Part shown: in pieces, positions 1-8,480 of the stretch
Position numbering within the stretch: position 1 is the stretch's first letter
Layout: every line of letters starts with the position of its first letter
Assembly (NCBI GenBank): GCA_900317585.1
Contig: ONHG01000026.1
Location: 1-50,169 of the forward strand
From: an uncultured Lachnospiraceae bacterium
GTDB taxonomy: Bacteria; Bacillota; Clostridia; Lachnospirales; Lachnospiraceae
Length of the DNA stretch: 50,169 nt
Reading direction: 5' to 3'
Notes under the pieces: generated by a model
Seen by the model: the letters and a program-made list of their open reading frames with translations, nothing else
Databases searched by the model: none
What the model was told of the DNA's origin: nothing
Program-made: the position numbers and the translations under genes

Positions 1-79
1 GAGCATTCCACTATTCTCCCCATGCTCCTCGTAACTTATCCACCATATCAGTTCATTATAAAAATCTTAGATTTTTGTC

Positions 80-844
80 TTGACAACTGAGCCACTATAC
101 TATTTTTATCAAAAAAATAAGGAAAGATTGAGTTTGGATTCATCAGAAAACTTTATGATTCTGCTTGGTGATGTTGGTGCAAATTTTGCTCTCACTGGTC
201 AGAGAAATCATAAATTCAAATCAGAGCTTTCAAAATTGCCATTTACTTTTATATGTCTAAGAGGAAATCATGAAGCCAGAGTAAAAACGGTTATGGACAA
301 AAATCCTGATGGATGGGAAACAATATCAAAATATGATGGTTCCATATTTGTTGAGAAAGAATTCCCTCACATTGAGTATTTAGCAGACGGACCGGCAGTA
401 TATAATTTTAAGTCTTATAAAACTCTATCTCTGCCCGGTGCTTACAGCGTGGACAAGTACTATCGTCAAGCCAGACATTTGACGTGGTATAAGGATGAGC
501 AATTAAACGAAAAAGAGATGGAGCTAGGAAGAAAATTGTGCAGAAATGAGGCACCGTTTGATTTAGTACTTTCGCATACATGCCCATATCTATATGAACC
601 AACCGATTTGTTTCTTGCAGGACTTGATCAGAGTACGGTTGATTCAACCATGGAAAGATATCTCGGCGAGATAGAATTTAATTTGGATTATAAGAGATGG
701 GCCTTTGGACATTTTCATGCCGACCGGCTGTATCCATGGGCTGATGGCAGACAGATGCTGATGTTATTCAACGAAAATGTTGTAAATCTGGATAAATTTA
801 TGAATATGACCGAAAAACAGTCATTTAAAGATATTATTGCATAA
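80..844 (+). CDS. Metallophosphoesterase, 5'-truncated (probable pseudogene)
   Basis: The protein carries most of the calcineurin-like phosphoesterase signature: LLGDVG near residue 30, RGNHE near 60, a central SHTCP and a C-terminal GHFHAD, all metal-binding motifs. The family normally begins with a GDxHG motif about 30 residues before the GDxG block. That motif is absent here and I find no trace of it in any frame of bases 1-80. The only start is a TTG at 80, without a ribosome site, and an in-frame stop lies at 68-70. I infer that the true N-terminus has been lost by a rearrangement near position 80-110, leaving a gene that probably makes no active enzyme. Substrate unknown; no operon partner is visible. 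Confidence 0.7.
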   Translation: MTTEPLYYFYQKNKERLSLDSSENFMILLGDVGANFALTGQRNHKFKSELSKLPFTFICLRGNHEARVKTVMDKNPDGWETISKYDGSIFVEKEFPHIEYLADGPAVYNFKSYKTLSLPGAYSVDKYYRQARHLTWYKDEQLNEKEMELGRKLCRNEAPFDLVLSHTCPYLYEPTDLFLAGLDQSTVDSTMERYLGEIEFNLDYKRWAFGHFHADRLYPWADGRQMLMLFNENVVNLDKFMNMTEKQSFKDIIA

Positions 845-978
845 AAGGGCAAATTTGACACAAAAGCCTAAACCGCATCAATTCTTTGCAGGAGCTTTAT
901 TCGTAAACACCACCCTTCTTCCAGCATTGTTTTATATGGAAGCTCCAAAATTTGCTATTGTCATAAAGTAAATATTGA

Positions 979-1007
979 TTGAGAAATTAGTGTAAAGAGT
1001 TTATAAT
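979..1007 (+). promoter_or_regulatory. Sigma-A promoter of the toxin-antitoxin operon
   Basis: TTGAGA (979-984), 17 bases, then TATAAT (1002-1007). It stands about 50 bases before the antitoxin start. The rest of the gap from 845 to 978 shows nothing else I recognise. Confidence 0.65.
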
Positions 1008-1060
1008 TAAATCAAGAAATGATAATTTTTGTAAGGTAATGAGGAAAGGCGGTGCATCAC

Positions 1061-1330
1061 ATGACTATGTTACAGGAGCAGGCTGTTCGGATGATTCAGA
1101 ATATGTCCGATGATAATGTAGGTTTTTTACTCGAAGTGATTCAACGATTAATATCAAAGAAAACATATACCAGTGTTATTTATCCGTCTCAGAAATCCGA
1201 TGAAAAAATGCAGGCGTTTAAAGAACTGGTAGCGACAAGATATGAGGCAAAAAAATATTTGCCGGATGACTTTGATCCGGATGCAGAGTTGGAAGCCGCA
1301 AGAAAGGAAAGATATGGTAGTATTGATTGA
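1061..1330 (+). CDS. Putative antitoxin of a VapBC-like module
   Basis: A small acidic/basic helical protein of 89 residues directly upstream of a PIN-domain toxin, with which it overlaps by 17 bases. I chose the ATG at 1061 because GAGGAAAGGCGG ends about 8 bases before it; the upstream in-frame GTG at 1052 overlaps that ribosome site. The N-terminal half is predicted helical (a leucine/isoleucine-rich stretch around residues 17-32). The C-terminal part (DPDAELEAARKERYG) looks like the disordered tail by which such antitoxins wrap their toxin. There is no recognisable DNA-binding fold from sequence alone, so the antitoxin call rests mainly on position, size and tail. Confidence 0.6.
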   Translation: MTMLQEQAVRMIQNMSDDNVGFLLEVIQRLISKKTYTSVIYPSQKSDEKMQAFKELVATRYEAKKYLPDDFDPDAELEAARKERYGSID

Positions 1331-1724
1331 TATGAATGTAATTATTGATTTTCTTGTTGCAAGAGAACCGTTTTATGATTCAGCATTGCGTGTAATGGAG
1401 AAATGTGCTTCTGGAGAAGCCGATGGATACATGGCGTTTCACTCTTTGCCTAATCTGTGGTATATTCTTAGAAAAGTACCGGTAGAAACAAGAAGATTAT
1501 GGTTGGAAAATGTTTGCAAGGTTTTAAAAGTAGCATCTGCATCACAGGAAGCGGTCATGGCTGCTATTAAAATGGATAACTTTAAAGATTTTGAGGACTG
1601 CTTGCAGGACAGATGTGCCGAGGAAGTTTCAGCAAATTATATAATTACTCGAAATATAGCAGATTTTGAAGCTTCTGTGGTATCAGCTATAGAACCGGAT
1701 GAGTGGCTGAAAAAAATTAACTAA
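1314..1724 (+). CDS. PIN-domain ribonuclease toxin, VapC-like
   Basis: The 136-residue protein opens with VLIDMNVIIDFL, the first acidic cluster of PIN-domain nucleases. A mid-protein acidic segment (FKDFEDCLQ) and a C-terminal NYIITRNIADF follow, equivalent to the family's 'IVTRNxxDF' block. These Asp/Glu residues would bind Mg2+ for RNA cleavage. The ATG at 1314 is preferred over an upstream start at 1242 because the PIN fold begins directly there and it overlaps the antitoxin end by 17 bases, the usual coupled arrangement. Target RNA cannot be deduced. Length fits the family. Confidence 0.8.
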   Translation: MVVLIDMNVIIDFLVAREPFYDSALRVMEKCASGEADGYMAFHSLPNLWYILRKVPVETRRLWLENVCKVLKVASASQEAVMAAIKMDNFKDFEDCLQDRCAEEVSANYIITRNIADFEASVVSAIEPDEWLKKIN

Positions 1725-1766
1725 AAGAGATTATTGACATGGTTTAAGATATCAAATAAATAACAT

Positions 1767-1802
1767 AATTGAGGCACGGAGTATTAATTCCGTGCCTCAA
1801 TT
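1767..1802. terminator. Palindrome between convergent genes
   Basis: A 14-base perfect stem (AATTGAGGCACGGA and its complement) with an 8-base loop lies between the toxin gene and the convergent PIN-like gene. It lacks a strong T-run, but its position suits a bidirectional terminator. Confidence 0.55.
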
Positions 1803-1842
1803 GTCATATCCGGATTACCTTTCTGTTGTAAAATAAAGGGCG

Positions 1843-3108
1843 TTATTTCAGTGCAGATATAATTTTGAAATATGGCTTGAAAAGGCTGTAATATTTCAGA
1901 CCATCTGTCTCACCGTAGGTCTTTGTGATGGCAGATCTTATGCCATTGAGATTCTTTGTTTTATTCTTATTTTTTTCAAGAAAATCAACAAAATTTCCGG
2001 GATCATTAATATCACTGTGTGCGAAAATTATACCTGTAAAACGCTCTACCTTCTTTTTACGCGTGAGCTTTTCAGGCGTAAAAGAGTAGGATTTGTCTTT
2101 TATGGTTTTATAAATTGTCTGACCCTGTTTCATACCATAAACATGAACCAGCGTCTCGTGAAGCTTGAGAAGATTGTCTTTTCCCATGCAGTTTAGGAAA
2201 GAATCTACCTCAAAATGGTCGAAGTCTTCGGATACTGCCGATACTTCAGAAATATCTGATGTATCAATGCTGTCCGTTGAGGATTTAGCCTCATCTGCTT
2301 CGTTTTTATTTGAGCTGTTACCAGAACCATTATGAGGTGTCTGTTCGTCAGTGAATGGTAAGTCATCATTAGTCATAAGCTTATCACTTGACGGTAAGTC
2401 ATCGTTAGTTGCAAGCTCATCACCTAACGGTTCACTGTTTGTATAGCTGCTATGATTGCCATCGATAAGTTCATTCAGATTGTAAGACTTTGCGGTGATA
2501 GCATCGGTATCAGTATCGGTATTGATATTGTTATTGACGTTATCTTCCTTGGATGGAATATCTGCTACTACCTGATACTTGATGTTTTTTCTTCGCTGAA
2601 CAGCCTGTTTGCAGAAATTTACATTGAATCTGCGTACAGCGAATCCCTTATCTTTCCAGAACCTTACAGCAGGGTCATAGCCTGTGTCATTGCTCATTAT
2701 GATGTACTCATCAGCACATGAGGCTGCTGATACATCTGCTGTGTTTGCAACGATATGAGTAGCTGAAGAATTATCATTATATGGCTTTGTGTTATCTTGT
2801 ATTTCAGTGTTGCCGGATGCATGTTCACATGTGCTTTCACTGAGGGAATCGTTGTGTCCCATCAGATAACCCATATAGGATACCAGCTGAAAATCGAGGG
2901 CATTCGTTCCCTCATAGCATTCCTCAAATCGTACGTTAATACTGTTGTTTTCCATAAGCCTGATGACTGACATGTATGACATGTGAGGTGATTTTTTTGT
3001 GTAAAAAACTACGATTTCGTCGTCCTCATCTGCCATATCAAACAGCATCAGCCAGTTGTCGTTGACATTTTCGCTGTCTACTAAAAAGTGTCTGATAATA
3101 ATCACCAT
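1843..3108 (-). CDS. PIN/NYN-like protein with long disordered middle
   Basis: The N-terminal part contains HFLVDSENV, a run with FYTKKS, then ALDFQLVSYMGYL and later YIIMSNDTGYDPAVRFWKDKG. This order of acidic motifs is seen in PIN-like/NYN-family nucleases. About 50 residues of low-complexity Ser/Asn/Asp-rich sequence interrupt the fold after the third motif. A longer disordered stretch, with a near-repeat NDDLP, separates it from a basic C-terminal domain (roughly the last 120 residues) that I do not recognise. I start it at 3108 rather than 3153 because a promoter reading leftward (TTGCCA at 3153-3148, N17, TACAAT at 3130-3125) would place the transcript start downstream of 3153. Function presumably RNA-related, inferred only from the fold. 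Confidence 0.6.
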   Translation of the reverse strand: MVIIIRHFLVDSENVNDNWLMLFDMADEDDEIVVFYTKKSPHMSYMSVIRLMENNSINVRFEECYEGTNALDFQLVSYMGYLMGHNDSLSESTCEHASGNTEIQDNTKPYNDNSSATHIVANTADVSAASCADEYIIMSNDTGYDPAVRFWKDKGFAVRRFNVNFCKQAVQRRKNIKYQVVADIPSKEDNVNNNINTDTDTDAITAKSYNLNELIDGNHSSYTNSEPLGDELATNDDLPSSDKLMTNDDLPFTDEQTPHNGSGNSSNKNEADEAKSSTDSIDTSDISEVSAVSEDFDHFEVDSFLNCMGKDNLLKLHETLVHVYGMKQGQTIYKTIKDKSYSFTPEKLTRKKKVERFTGIIFAHSDINDPGNFVDFLEKNKNKTKNLNGIRSAITKTYGETDGLKYYSLFKPYFKIISALK

Positions 3109-3124
3109 TAATCCGGACAAAAGT

Positions 3125-3153
3125 ATTGTAACATGAGTTTGAAATAATGGCAA
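3125..3153 (-). promoter_or_regulatory. Promoter of the PIN-like gene
   Basis: On the minus strand, TTGCCA and TACAAT are separated by 17 bases. The predicted transcript starts about 10 bases before the chosen ATG at 3108. Confidence 0.5.
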
Positions 3154-3212
3154 ATAAACATGATTTTTAGAAATCTTAGAAATGTTAACAATACAAAGTG
3201 CGCAACATATGA

Positions 3213-3218
3213 TATAAT
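3213..3218 (+). promoter_or_regulatory. -10 box of cutC
   Basis: TATAAT lies 32 bases before the chosen cutC start. The -35 is weak (ATACAA at 16 bases, or TTAACA too far upstream). Its presence argues against a start at 3160 for cutC. Confidence 0.4.
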
Positions 3219-3249
3219 TTTTATATGCTATGAGGATGAGTGGGATAAA

Positions 3250-4041
3250 ATGAGAGGCAAAGAAATAAATAAACCGATGCTTGAAATCTGCTGTGGCAGC
3301 TTTTCGGATGTGAAAACAGCATATGAAAATGGTGCAGACAGGGTTGAACTGAACAGTGCCCTATATATGGGAGGGCTGACACCTACACTCGCCAATTTAA
3401 TATATGCAAAGGAAAAATGCAATATACCGGTAGTGGCAATGGTTCGGCCGAGGGGCGGCGGATTTTGCTATTCGGATGAAGAATACGACACTATGCTTAT
3501 GGATGCAAAAATTCTTTTAGAGCATGGAGCAGACGGTATTGCGTTTGGATTTCTGACAGAGGAAAAAATGCTTGACAAAAAGCGCACGAAGGAAATGATA
3601 GAGCTCATTCATGAGTATGGCAGGGAAGCTGTGTTTCACCGCGCCTTTGACTGCATAGATAATCAGGAAAGTGCAGCGGAGAAGCTTATTAGGCTTGGCG
3701 CAGATCGTATCCTCACAAGCGGTGGAGCAGTAAATGTATGGGATGGCAGAAAACAGCTTAAGCATCTTCAAAATCAATATGGAAAAGATATTACGATTCT
3801 GGCCGGAAGCGGTGTGAATGATAACAATGTGAGAGCATTTATCGAATATACAGGTATTACGCAGGTGCACAGCTCGTGTGGCTCATGGAAGTGTGATGTG
3901 ACAGCAGCGGGTAATGCAGTAGATTTCTCGTATGATGAAGCGATGAAGAACTGCTATCAGTGTGCGGATGCAGGGAAGGTTAGGAAGCTTGCGGAAGAGG
4001 TAAGTGGAGAGGACAGAATCTGCTCGGCTTTGCACTTATGA
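3250..4041 (+). CDS. cutC: Copper homeostasis protein CutC family
   Basis: 263 residues with the CutC TIM-barrel signature: an N-terminal LEICCGSFSDVKTAYENGADRVELN, split here between GSFSD and RVELN blocks, then MVRPRGGGFCYS, HRAFDCI and LTSGGA. These are the most conserved segments of the family. CutC was first linked to copper tolerance in E. coli, but its biochemical role is still uncertain. Start chosen at 3250, behind a GAGGATGAG ribosome site; a longer in-frame extension to 3160 would include the -10 box. Divergent from the PIN-like gene; no copper-related neighbours. Confidence 0.88.
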   Translation: MRGKEINKPMLEICCGSFSDVKTAYENGADRVELNSALYMGGLTPTLANLIYAKEKCNIPVVAMVRPRGGGFCYSDEEYDTMLMDAKILLEHGADGIAFGFLTEEKMLDKKRTKEMIELIHEYGREAVFHRAFDCIDNQESAAEKLIRLGADRILTSGGAVNVWDGRKQLKHLQNQYGKDITILAGSGVNDNNVRAFIEYTGITQVHSSCGSWKCDVTAAGNAVDFSYDEAMKNCYQCADAGKVRKLAEEVSGEDRICSALHL

Positions 4042-4100
4042 TTGTGAGAGATGCATTATAGATATGAGAAGATATTTTTGTCCCCAACAACCAAATCTAT

Positions 4101-4129
4101 TTGACATTTTTGGTACACAGGAATAAAAT
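4101..4129 (+). promoter_or_regulatory. Upstream promoter of codA
   Basis: TTGACA (4101-4106), 17 bases, TAAAAT (4124-4129). One of two candidate promoters for the codA leader. Confidence 0.5.
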
Positions 4130-4152
4130 AATATCGTTGATTTTGCATTTTG

Positions 4153-4181
4153 TTGACTGTATTCCGACATGATGCTACTAT
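4153..4181 (+). promoter_or_regulatory. Second promoter of codA
   Basis: TTGACT (4153-4158), 17 bases, TACTAT (4176-4181). A transcript from here would begin near 4188 and carry a leader of about 140 bases with the hairpins listed next. The -10 lies in the left arm of a 10-base perfect inverted repeat (TACTATTTGT, 4176-4204), which could be an operator. Confidence 0.5.
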
Positions 4182-4232
4182 TTGTTCGTAAACAACAAAT
4201 AGTAAATAAATAATGACATGAGGTTTTAGCAA

Positions 4233-4265
4233 AGGCGCTAAGGTGTATTCCTTAGTGCCTTTTTT
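4233..4265 (+). terminator. Intrinsic terminator in the codA leader
   Basis: AGGCGCTAAGG pairs with CCTTAGTGCCT (one G-U) around a 6-base loop, followed by T5. It sits between the codA promoters and the codA start. It therefore could act as an attenuator rather than ending the upstream cutC transcript. A second small stem TTAGCC/GGCTAA (4264-4285) follows directly. I do not recognise a known riboswitch in the leader. Confidence 0.7.
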
Positions 4266-4326
4266 AGCCGGATATGCGTGGCTAAAGCTATGAATACTTA
4301 GGTCATATGGAAAAGAGGAATACAGT

Positions 4327-5586
4327 ATGAGCAGCACAAAATTATTTAAAAACGTAAGGCTTAAGGGTCAAAAGGAGCTTACTTCAATTCTTGTGGAGGA
4401 TGGAGTATTTAAGAAGATTTCAGCAGATTTACCGGAGCAGGCAGGCTGCGAGATCATTGATTTGCAGGGACAGCTTGTCATTCCACCGTATGTTGATCCG
4501 CATATGCATCTGGACTATGTATTTACTGCAGGGCTGGGTGAGGAGAATGGCTCAGGAACCTTGTTTGAGGGCATTCAGCGCTGGAGCGAGTCAAAGGGAC
4601 ATATGACAGTGGAGCAGATGAAGGAGCGCATATATAGTGGTATCAGGAAAGAGATGTTGAATGGTGTGCAGGCAATCAGGACTCATATTGATGTCACAGA
4701 CCCGACATTTACAGGGCTTAAGGCAGCTCTTGAGGTGAGAGATGAGGTAAATGATATCCTGGATTTACAGATTGTAGCTTTTCCACAGGAGGGCATGTAT
4801 GCATACAAGGGTGGTGATGAGCTTGTAGAGGAGGCTCTCAAGATGGGAGCTGACTGTGTCGGTGCCATACCACACTTTGAGCTGGCCAGGGAATTTGGCG
4901 AGAAGTCAGTACACAAGGCTATCGGGCTTGCGGTAAAATACGATAAGCTGGTCGACGCACATTGTGATGAGACTGATGATACTCAGAGCCGCTTCCTTGA
5001 GCTTTTGAATGCACTTGCCCTGATGGAGGGGATTGGCACCAGGACTACGGCGAGCCATACATGCTCATTCGGCTCAGCGGACAACAGCTATGCCTTCAGG
5101 ATGATGAAACTCTTCAAGAAGTCAGGTATCAATTTCATTTCATGCCCTACAGAGAATGTATATCTTGAGGGACGTCAGGATACCTATCCAAAGAGAAGGG
5201 GAATTACAAGGGTTAAGGAGCTGTATGACAATGGTATCAATGTCTGCTTTGCACAGGATTCCATGTCAGACCCATGGTATCCGCTTGGAAACGGCAATAT
5301 GATGATGATTCTTGACCATGGCATTCATCTGGCTCAGATGATGTCTCCGGAGGAGATTACAAATGATTTAGACCTTGTTACAACAAATGGAGCCATCACC
5401 ATGAGCATTACCGATCGCTATGGTATCGAGGAGGGCAAGCCAGCCAACTTTATCGTGCTCGATGCAAAATCAGAATTTGAGGCAATATGTGAGAGAGCAG
5501 GAATCACTGCTTCTGTCAGACACGGTGAGTATTTATTCGAAAAAATCCCGGCAAAGGTTACAGGAGCAATCGACCTGCTGAAATAA
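4327..5586 (+). CDS. codA: Cytosine deaminase
   Basis: This amidohydrolase converts cytosine to uracil and ammonia for pyrimidine salvage. It aligns along its whole length (419 residues) with E. coli CodA. Shared blocks are VIPPYVDPHMHLD (metal ligands H59, H61), QIVAFPQEG, GAIPHFE, DAHCDETDD (H212, E215), TASHT (H244) and DTYPKRRGITRVKE. The catalytic Asp is D311 in CFAQDS. The next residue, Asp314 in E. coli, is Ser312 here. Position 314 in E. coli CodA is known to control the preference between cytosine and 5-fluorocytosine, so substrate range may differ. It forms an operon with the PucR regulator 13 bases downstream. Isocytosine or other pyrimidine-like substrates cannot be excluded. Confidence 0.9.
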   Translation: MSSTKLFKNVRLKGQKELTSILVEDGVFKKISADLPEQAGCEIIDLQGQLVIPPYVDPHMHLDYVFTAGLGEENGSGTLFEGIQRWSESKGHMTVEQMKERIYSGIRKEMLNGVQAIRTHIDVTDPTFTGLKAALEVRDEVNDILDLQIVAFPQEGMYAYKGGDELVEEALKMGADCVGAIPHFELAREFGEKSVHKAIGLAVKYDKLVDAHCDETDDTQSRFLELLNALALMEGIGTRTTASHTCSFGSADNSYAFRMMKLFKKSGINFISCPTENVYLEGRQDTYPKRRGITRVKELYDNGINVCFAQDSMSDPWYPLGNGNMMMILDHGIHLAQMMSPEEITNDLDLVTTNGAITMSITDRYGIEEGKPANFIVLDAKSEFEAICERAGITASVRHGEYLFEKIPAKVTGAIDLLK

Positions 5587-5599
5587 GAGGTAATAATTC

Positions 5600-6772
5600 A
5601 TGTTTCAGTGCAAGGATTTACTTTCGCTTACGACTTTGTCGCAGGCGAAGGTTATCGCCGGAAAAGGCGGTATGGAAAAAGGCATCAGGTGGTCTTATAA
5701 GGCAGAGAATATCAATTTTGAGAAATGGGTGCGGGGAAAGGAGCTTCTTATAGTGAGCAGCCCTGTCACACAGAGGAAAAATTTTGATTTGTACAAGACA
5801 ATAAAGAAAGCGATAGAGCTTCAAATGTCATGTGCGCTTCTGCTGGTTGGAGAAAACTATGTGACGCAGATAGATGATAAGGTAATTGATTTAGCGGAAA
5901 AGAATGATTTTCCGCTTTTTACCATGCCCTGGGATGTGCCGCTTTTGGATTTTTTTGAGGAGCTGGGGCATGCGATTTCATATCTGGATGACAGAAAGGA
6001 TATAGAGGATAGTCTGCTTGCCGAGATTATTTTTGGAAACAGTATTAATACGACAAGCATAGAGCAGAAGTGTATACAGATGGGATATGAAAAAAGTGTG
6101 CTTAAGCAGGTGTTTGTACTGCATATAGCAGGCAATATAATAACCAATGATCAGATAAGAAGCTATGCGCAGACCTTAAAGGATTATTTTAAGGCTGCTG
6201 ATTATCAGGCGATTGTGTCATGCTATGGAGACAGAATAATCGGTTTCATGAATGACTGCACGGACAAAAGAGATGTAATTGTGGATATTTTCACGAAATT
6301 TGATACTTTTTTGAAAAATGAGTACAGTGATATACGCTATACACTGAACATAGGTGAAAAATGTGATAATATCTCAAAGCTTCAAAAGAGCTTTCATGAG
6401 ACATCAAAGACCAATGCCGTGCTTGAGCATATAGGCAGGACGAATGAGATTGTCTTTTATGATCAGATGGGATTTTACAGGATGCTCATGGCATATGAGA
6501 ATACCGCACCTATGAAGAGGTTTGCGGACGAGGTGCTTGGTGAGATAATTGCATATGAGAAGAAGGCACACACTCAGCTTATGGAGACTATGTGGACGTA
6601 TTTTGAGTGTGACTGCAATCTGCAGAGGACTGCGGATAAGCTTTTTTCACATAAAAATACTGTGAAGTACAGGCTGCAGAGAGTAGAACAGCTCACAGGC
6701 AGAAGCTTTGCAGACCGCTTTGACAGCCAGGAGCTGTATAATGCGCTGATGATTTATTATTATCTGCAGTGA
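5600..6772 (+). CDS. PucR family transcriptional regulator
   Basis: A 390-residue regulator. Residues 1-130 match the N-terminal purine catabolism regulator domain (CKDLLSLTTLSQAKVIAGKGG, split as a DLLSL start and an AGKGG turn). The middle has a GGDEF-like cryptic fold often found in this family, and residues 325-390 form the PucR C-terminal helix-turn-helix (CNLQRTADKLFSHKNTVKYR, LQRVEQLTG). The family responds to purine or nitrogen status. Placed 13 bases after codA, it most likely controls codA and possibly the antiporter gene that follows, by inference from position. Confidence 0.85.
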   Translation: MFQCKDLLSLTTLSQAKVIAGKGGMEKGIRWSYKAENINFEKWVRGKELLIVSSPVTQRKNFDLYKTIKKAIELQMSCALLLVGENYVTQIDDKVIDLAEKNDFPLFTMPWDVPLLDFFEELGHAISYLDDRKDIEDSLLAEIIFGNSINTTSIEQKCIQMGYEKSVLKQVFVLHIAGNIITNDQIRSYAQTLKDYFKAADYQAIVSCYGDRIIGFMNDCTDKRDVIVDIFTKFDTFLKNEYSDIRYTLNIGEKCDNISKLQKSFHETSKTNAVLEHIGRTNEIVFYDQMGFYRMLMAYENTAPMKRFADEVLGEIIAYEKKAHTQLMETMWTYFECDCNLQRTADKLFSHKNTVKYRLQRVEQLTGRSFADRFDSQELYNALMIYYYLQ

Positions 6773-6953
6773 TAGAGTGATAGGACTTAGGGAGGTTACA
6801 TTAGAAATCCATCGGATAATGACTTGAGCCATGATGCCTTAAGTTTTTGGGTGGATTTGTTACATGGGAACAAAATCGCAAAGCAGGTTTTGTTTACAAG
6901 AGACGAAAATACAGCTAAATTTACATGAGCTATTGATTTGGCAGGCAGATAAA

Positions 6954-7016
6954 TATAATATGTGTTCAACGAAAGGCAACGGGGCCGGAGGATGAGAATC
7001 CTTCGGTCCTTTTTGC
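6954..7016 (+). promoter_or_regulatory. Promoter plus terminator-like hairpin before the antiporter
   Basis: The 281-base gap from 6773 to 7053 holds TATAAT at 6954-6959 with a TTGATT at a tight 15-base spacing (6933-6938). Fifteen to twenty bases later comes a GGGGCCGGAGGA/TCCTTCGGTCCT stem with a 6-base loop and T5 (about 6980-7015). It either ends the codA-pucR transcript or attenuates the antiporter message. Nothing else in the gap is recognisable. Confidence 0.55.
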
Positions 7017-7053
7017 AGTATATGATGCCTGGAAAGAGAGGAATATAAAGATT

Positions 7054-8409
7054 ATGAGCTATGGACTAATTGCAACATTGATTGTAGTGGCGATTGTCGT
7101 CGGTGCAATCACAACAAAAAAATGTGAGGCTTTCCTGATTGCAGGATCTATGGTGGGAGCTGTTGTTCTCTGGAAACAGGATTTCCTGTCAAAATGGGTA
7201 AGTACACTTGAGGGTGTGATGAGTGATGAGGCATATGTCATTTTGATATGCGGACTTTTCGGAAGTCTTGTCGCTTTGCTTACTGCTTCAAAAGGAAGCT
7301 TTGGTTTTACAAAGATTGTGTCAAAGCTTTGTAATTCAGAAAGAAAGACACTTTTTACCACATTTATTTTAGGAATATTGATTTTCGTGGATGATTACCT
7401 GAATGTTTTATCAATAGGAACAGCCATGAAGGGCACATACGATAAAAAGAAGGTGCCAAGAGAGGCTCTTGCATATCTGCTGGACAGCACCGGCGCTCCG
7501 GTCTGTGTATTGATACCGTTCTCTTCTTGGGCAGCGTATTTTGGAGCTATTTTCCTTCAGCAGGATTGTGTGAAGAAGCTTGCAGGTGGAAGCCTGATGA
7601 AGACATATATGATGGCGATTCCATATTGTGTTTATCCGCTTGTGGCTCTTTTAATAGTATTCCTTTTCTGTATGGGATGGTTTCCAAAGCTTGGAGGCAT
7701 GAAGAAAGCATATGAGCGTGTTGCTGCTACAGGAAAAACATACAGCGATATAAGCAGAAAGTACAATATAGGTTCTGAGTACGGCGAGGACGAGGGCAGA
7801 AGTGTATGGTATTTCATCATTCCGCTTGCTATACTGGTAGGTGTGGCAGTTGCAACAGGCGATCTGGTTGTGGCAGCAGTTATTGCAATAATTGTTTCTA
7901 TGGTATTGTATATCGCAGGAAGGATTATGACATTTTCTGAGTTTTGGGATACATTTGTAAAGGGATTTTCAGATATGCTCCCGATTATCATTTTACTTAT
8001 ATCTGCACTTACATTCCAAAAGATTGCAAGTGAGATGAAGATGACAGAGTTCTTTGTAGATTTATGCAAGCCGTTTATGGCAGGAAGTGTATTCCCGATG
8101 ATTACATTTATAATTGTAGGACTTCTGGCTTTCATGATTGCAAATGCATGGGGCGTATGTACACTTGTAGCACCGGTGCTTATACCGCTTGGGGCAAGTG
8201 TCGGAGCAAATATCGTACTTGTTATGGCAGCTATTCTTTCAGGCTGTGCATTCGGAAACCATGCATGCTTCTACTGTGACACAACAGTGCTCGCGTCAAA
8301 CGGAGCAGGAATTGACAATCTTGAGCACGCAGGCTCACAGCTGCCGTATGTGCTTATCGGAGCCGGTATTTCTATAATTGGTTTTCTGATTCTGGGATTT
8401 GTGATGTAG
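7054..8409 (+). CDS. NhaC-type Na+/H+ antiporter family transporter
   Basis: A 451-residue integral membrane protein with about 11-12 hydrophobic segments. The diagnostic NhaC-family core is clear: FVDDYLNVLSIGTAM, then REALAYLLDSTGAPVCVLIPFSSW, and a C-terminal GNHACFYCDTTVLAS. These polar breaks inside membrane helices carry the ion-binding acids and the Asp-Ser-Thr motif. The family exchanges Na+ and H+, although several members transport organic substrates. Because it follows codA-pucR it might instead import a nucleobase-related solute, which is inference only. The ATG is preceded by GAAAGAGAGG. Confidence 0.82.
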   Translation: MSYGLIATLIVVAIVVGAITTKKCEAFLIAGSMVGAVVLWKQDFLSKWVSTLEGVMSDEAYVILICGLFGSLVALLTASKGSFGFTKIVSKLCNSERKTLFTTFILGILIFVDDYLNVLSIGTAMKGTYDKKKVPREALAYLLDSTGAPVCVLIPFSSWAAYFGAIFLQQDCVKKLAGGSLMKTYMMAIPYCVYPLVALLIVFLFCMGWFPKLGGMKKAYERVAATGKTYSDISRKYNIGSEYGEDEGRSVWYFIIPLAILVGVAVATGDLVVAAVIAIIVSMVLYIAGRIMTFSEFWDTFVKGFSDMLPIIILLISALTFQKIASEMKMTEFFVDLCKPFMAGSVFPMITFIIVGLLAFMIANAWGVCTLVAPVLIPLGASVGANIVLVMAAILSGCAFGNHACFYCDTTVLASNGAGIDNLEHAGSQLPYVLIGAGISIIGFLILGFVM

Positions 8410-8480
8410 CAGTTACACTGATGTGTGAACGGTAACTATAATTGTAAGACAATGATCCGTCAAAGGAAAAGGAGTACAGT

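Noticed and set aside
1-79. Minus-strand coding fragment reading toward the left edge
   Set aside because: About 20 open codons only, no start and no recognised family.
4056-4326. Purine, preQ1, ZTP or T-box riboswitch before codA
   Set aside because: None of the consensus cores I know could be found; only a terminator and simple stems are visible.
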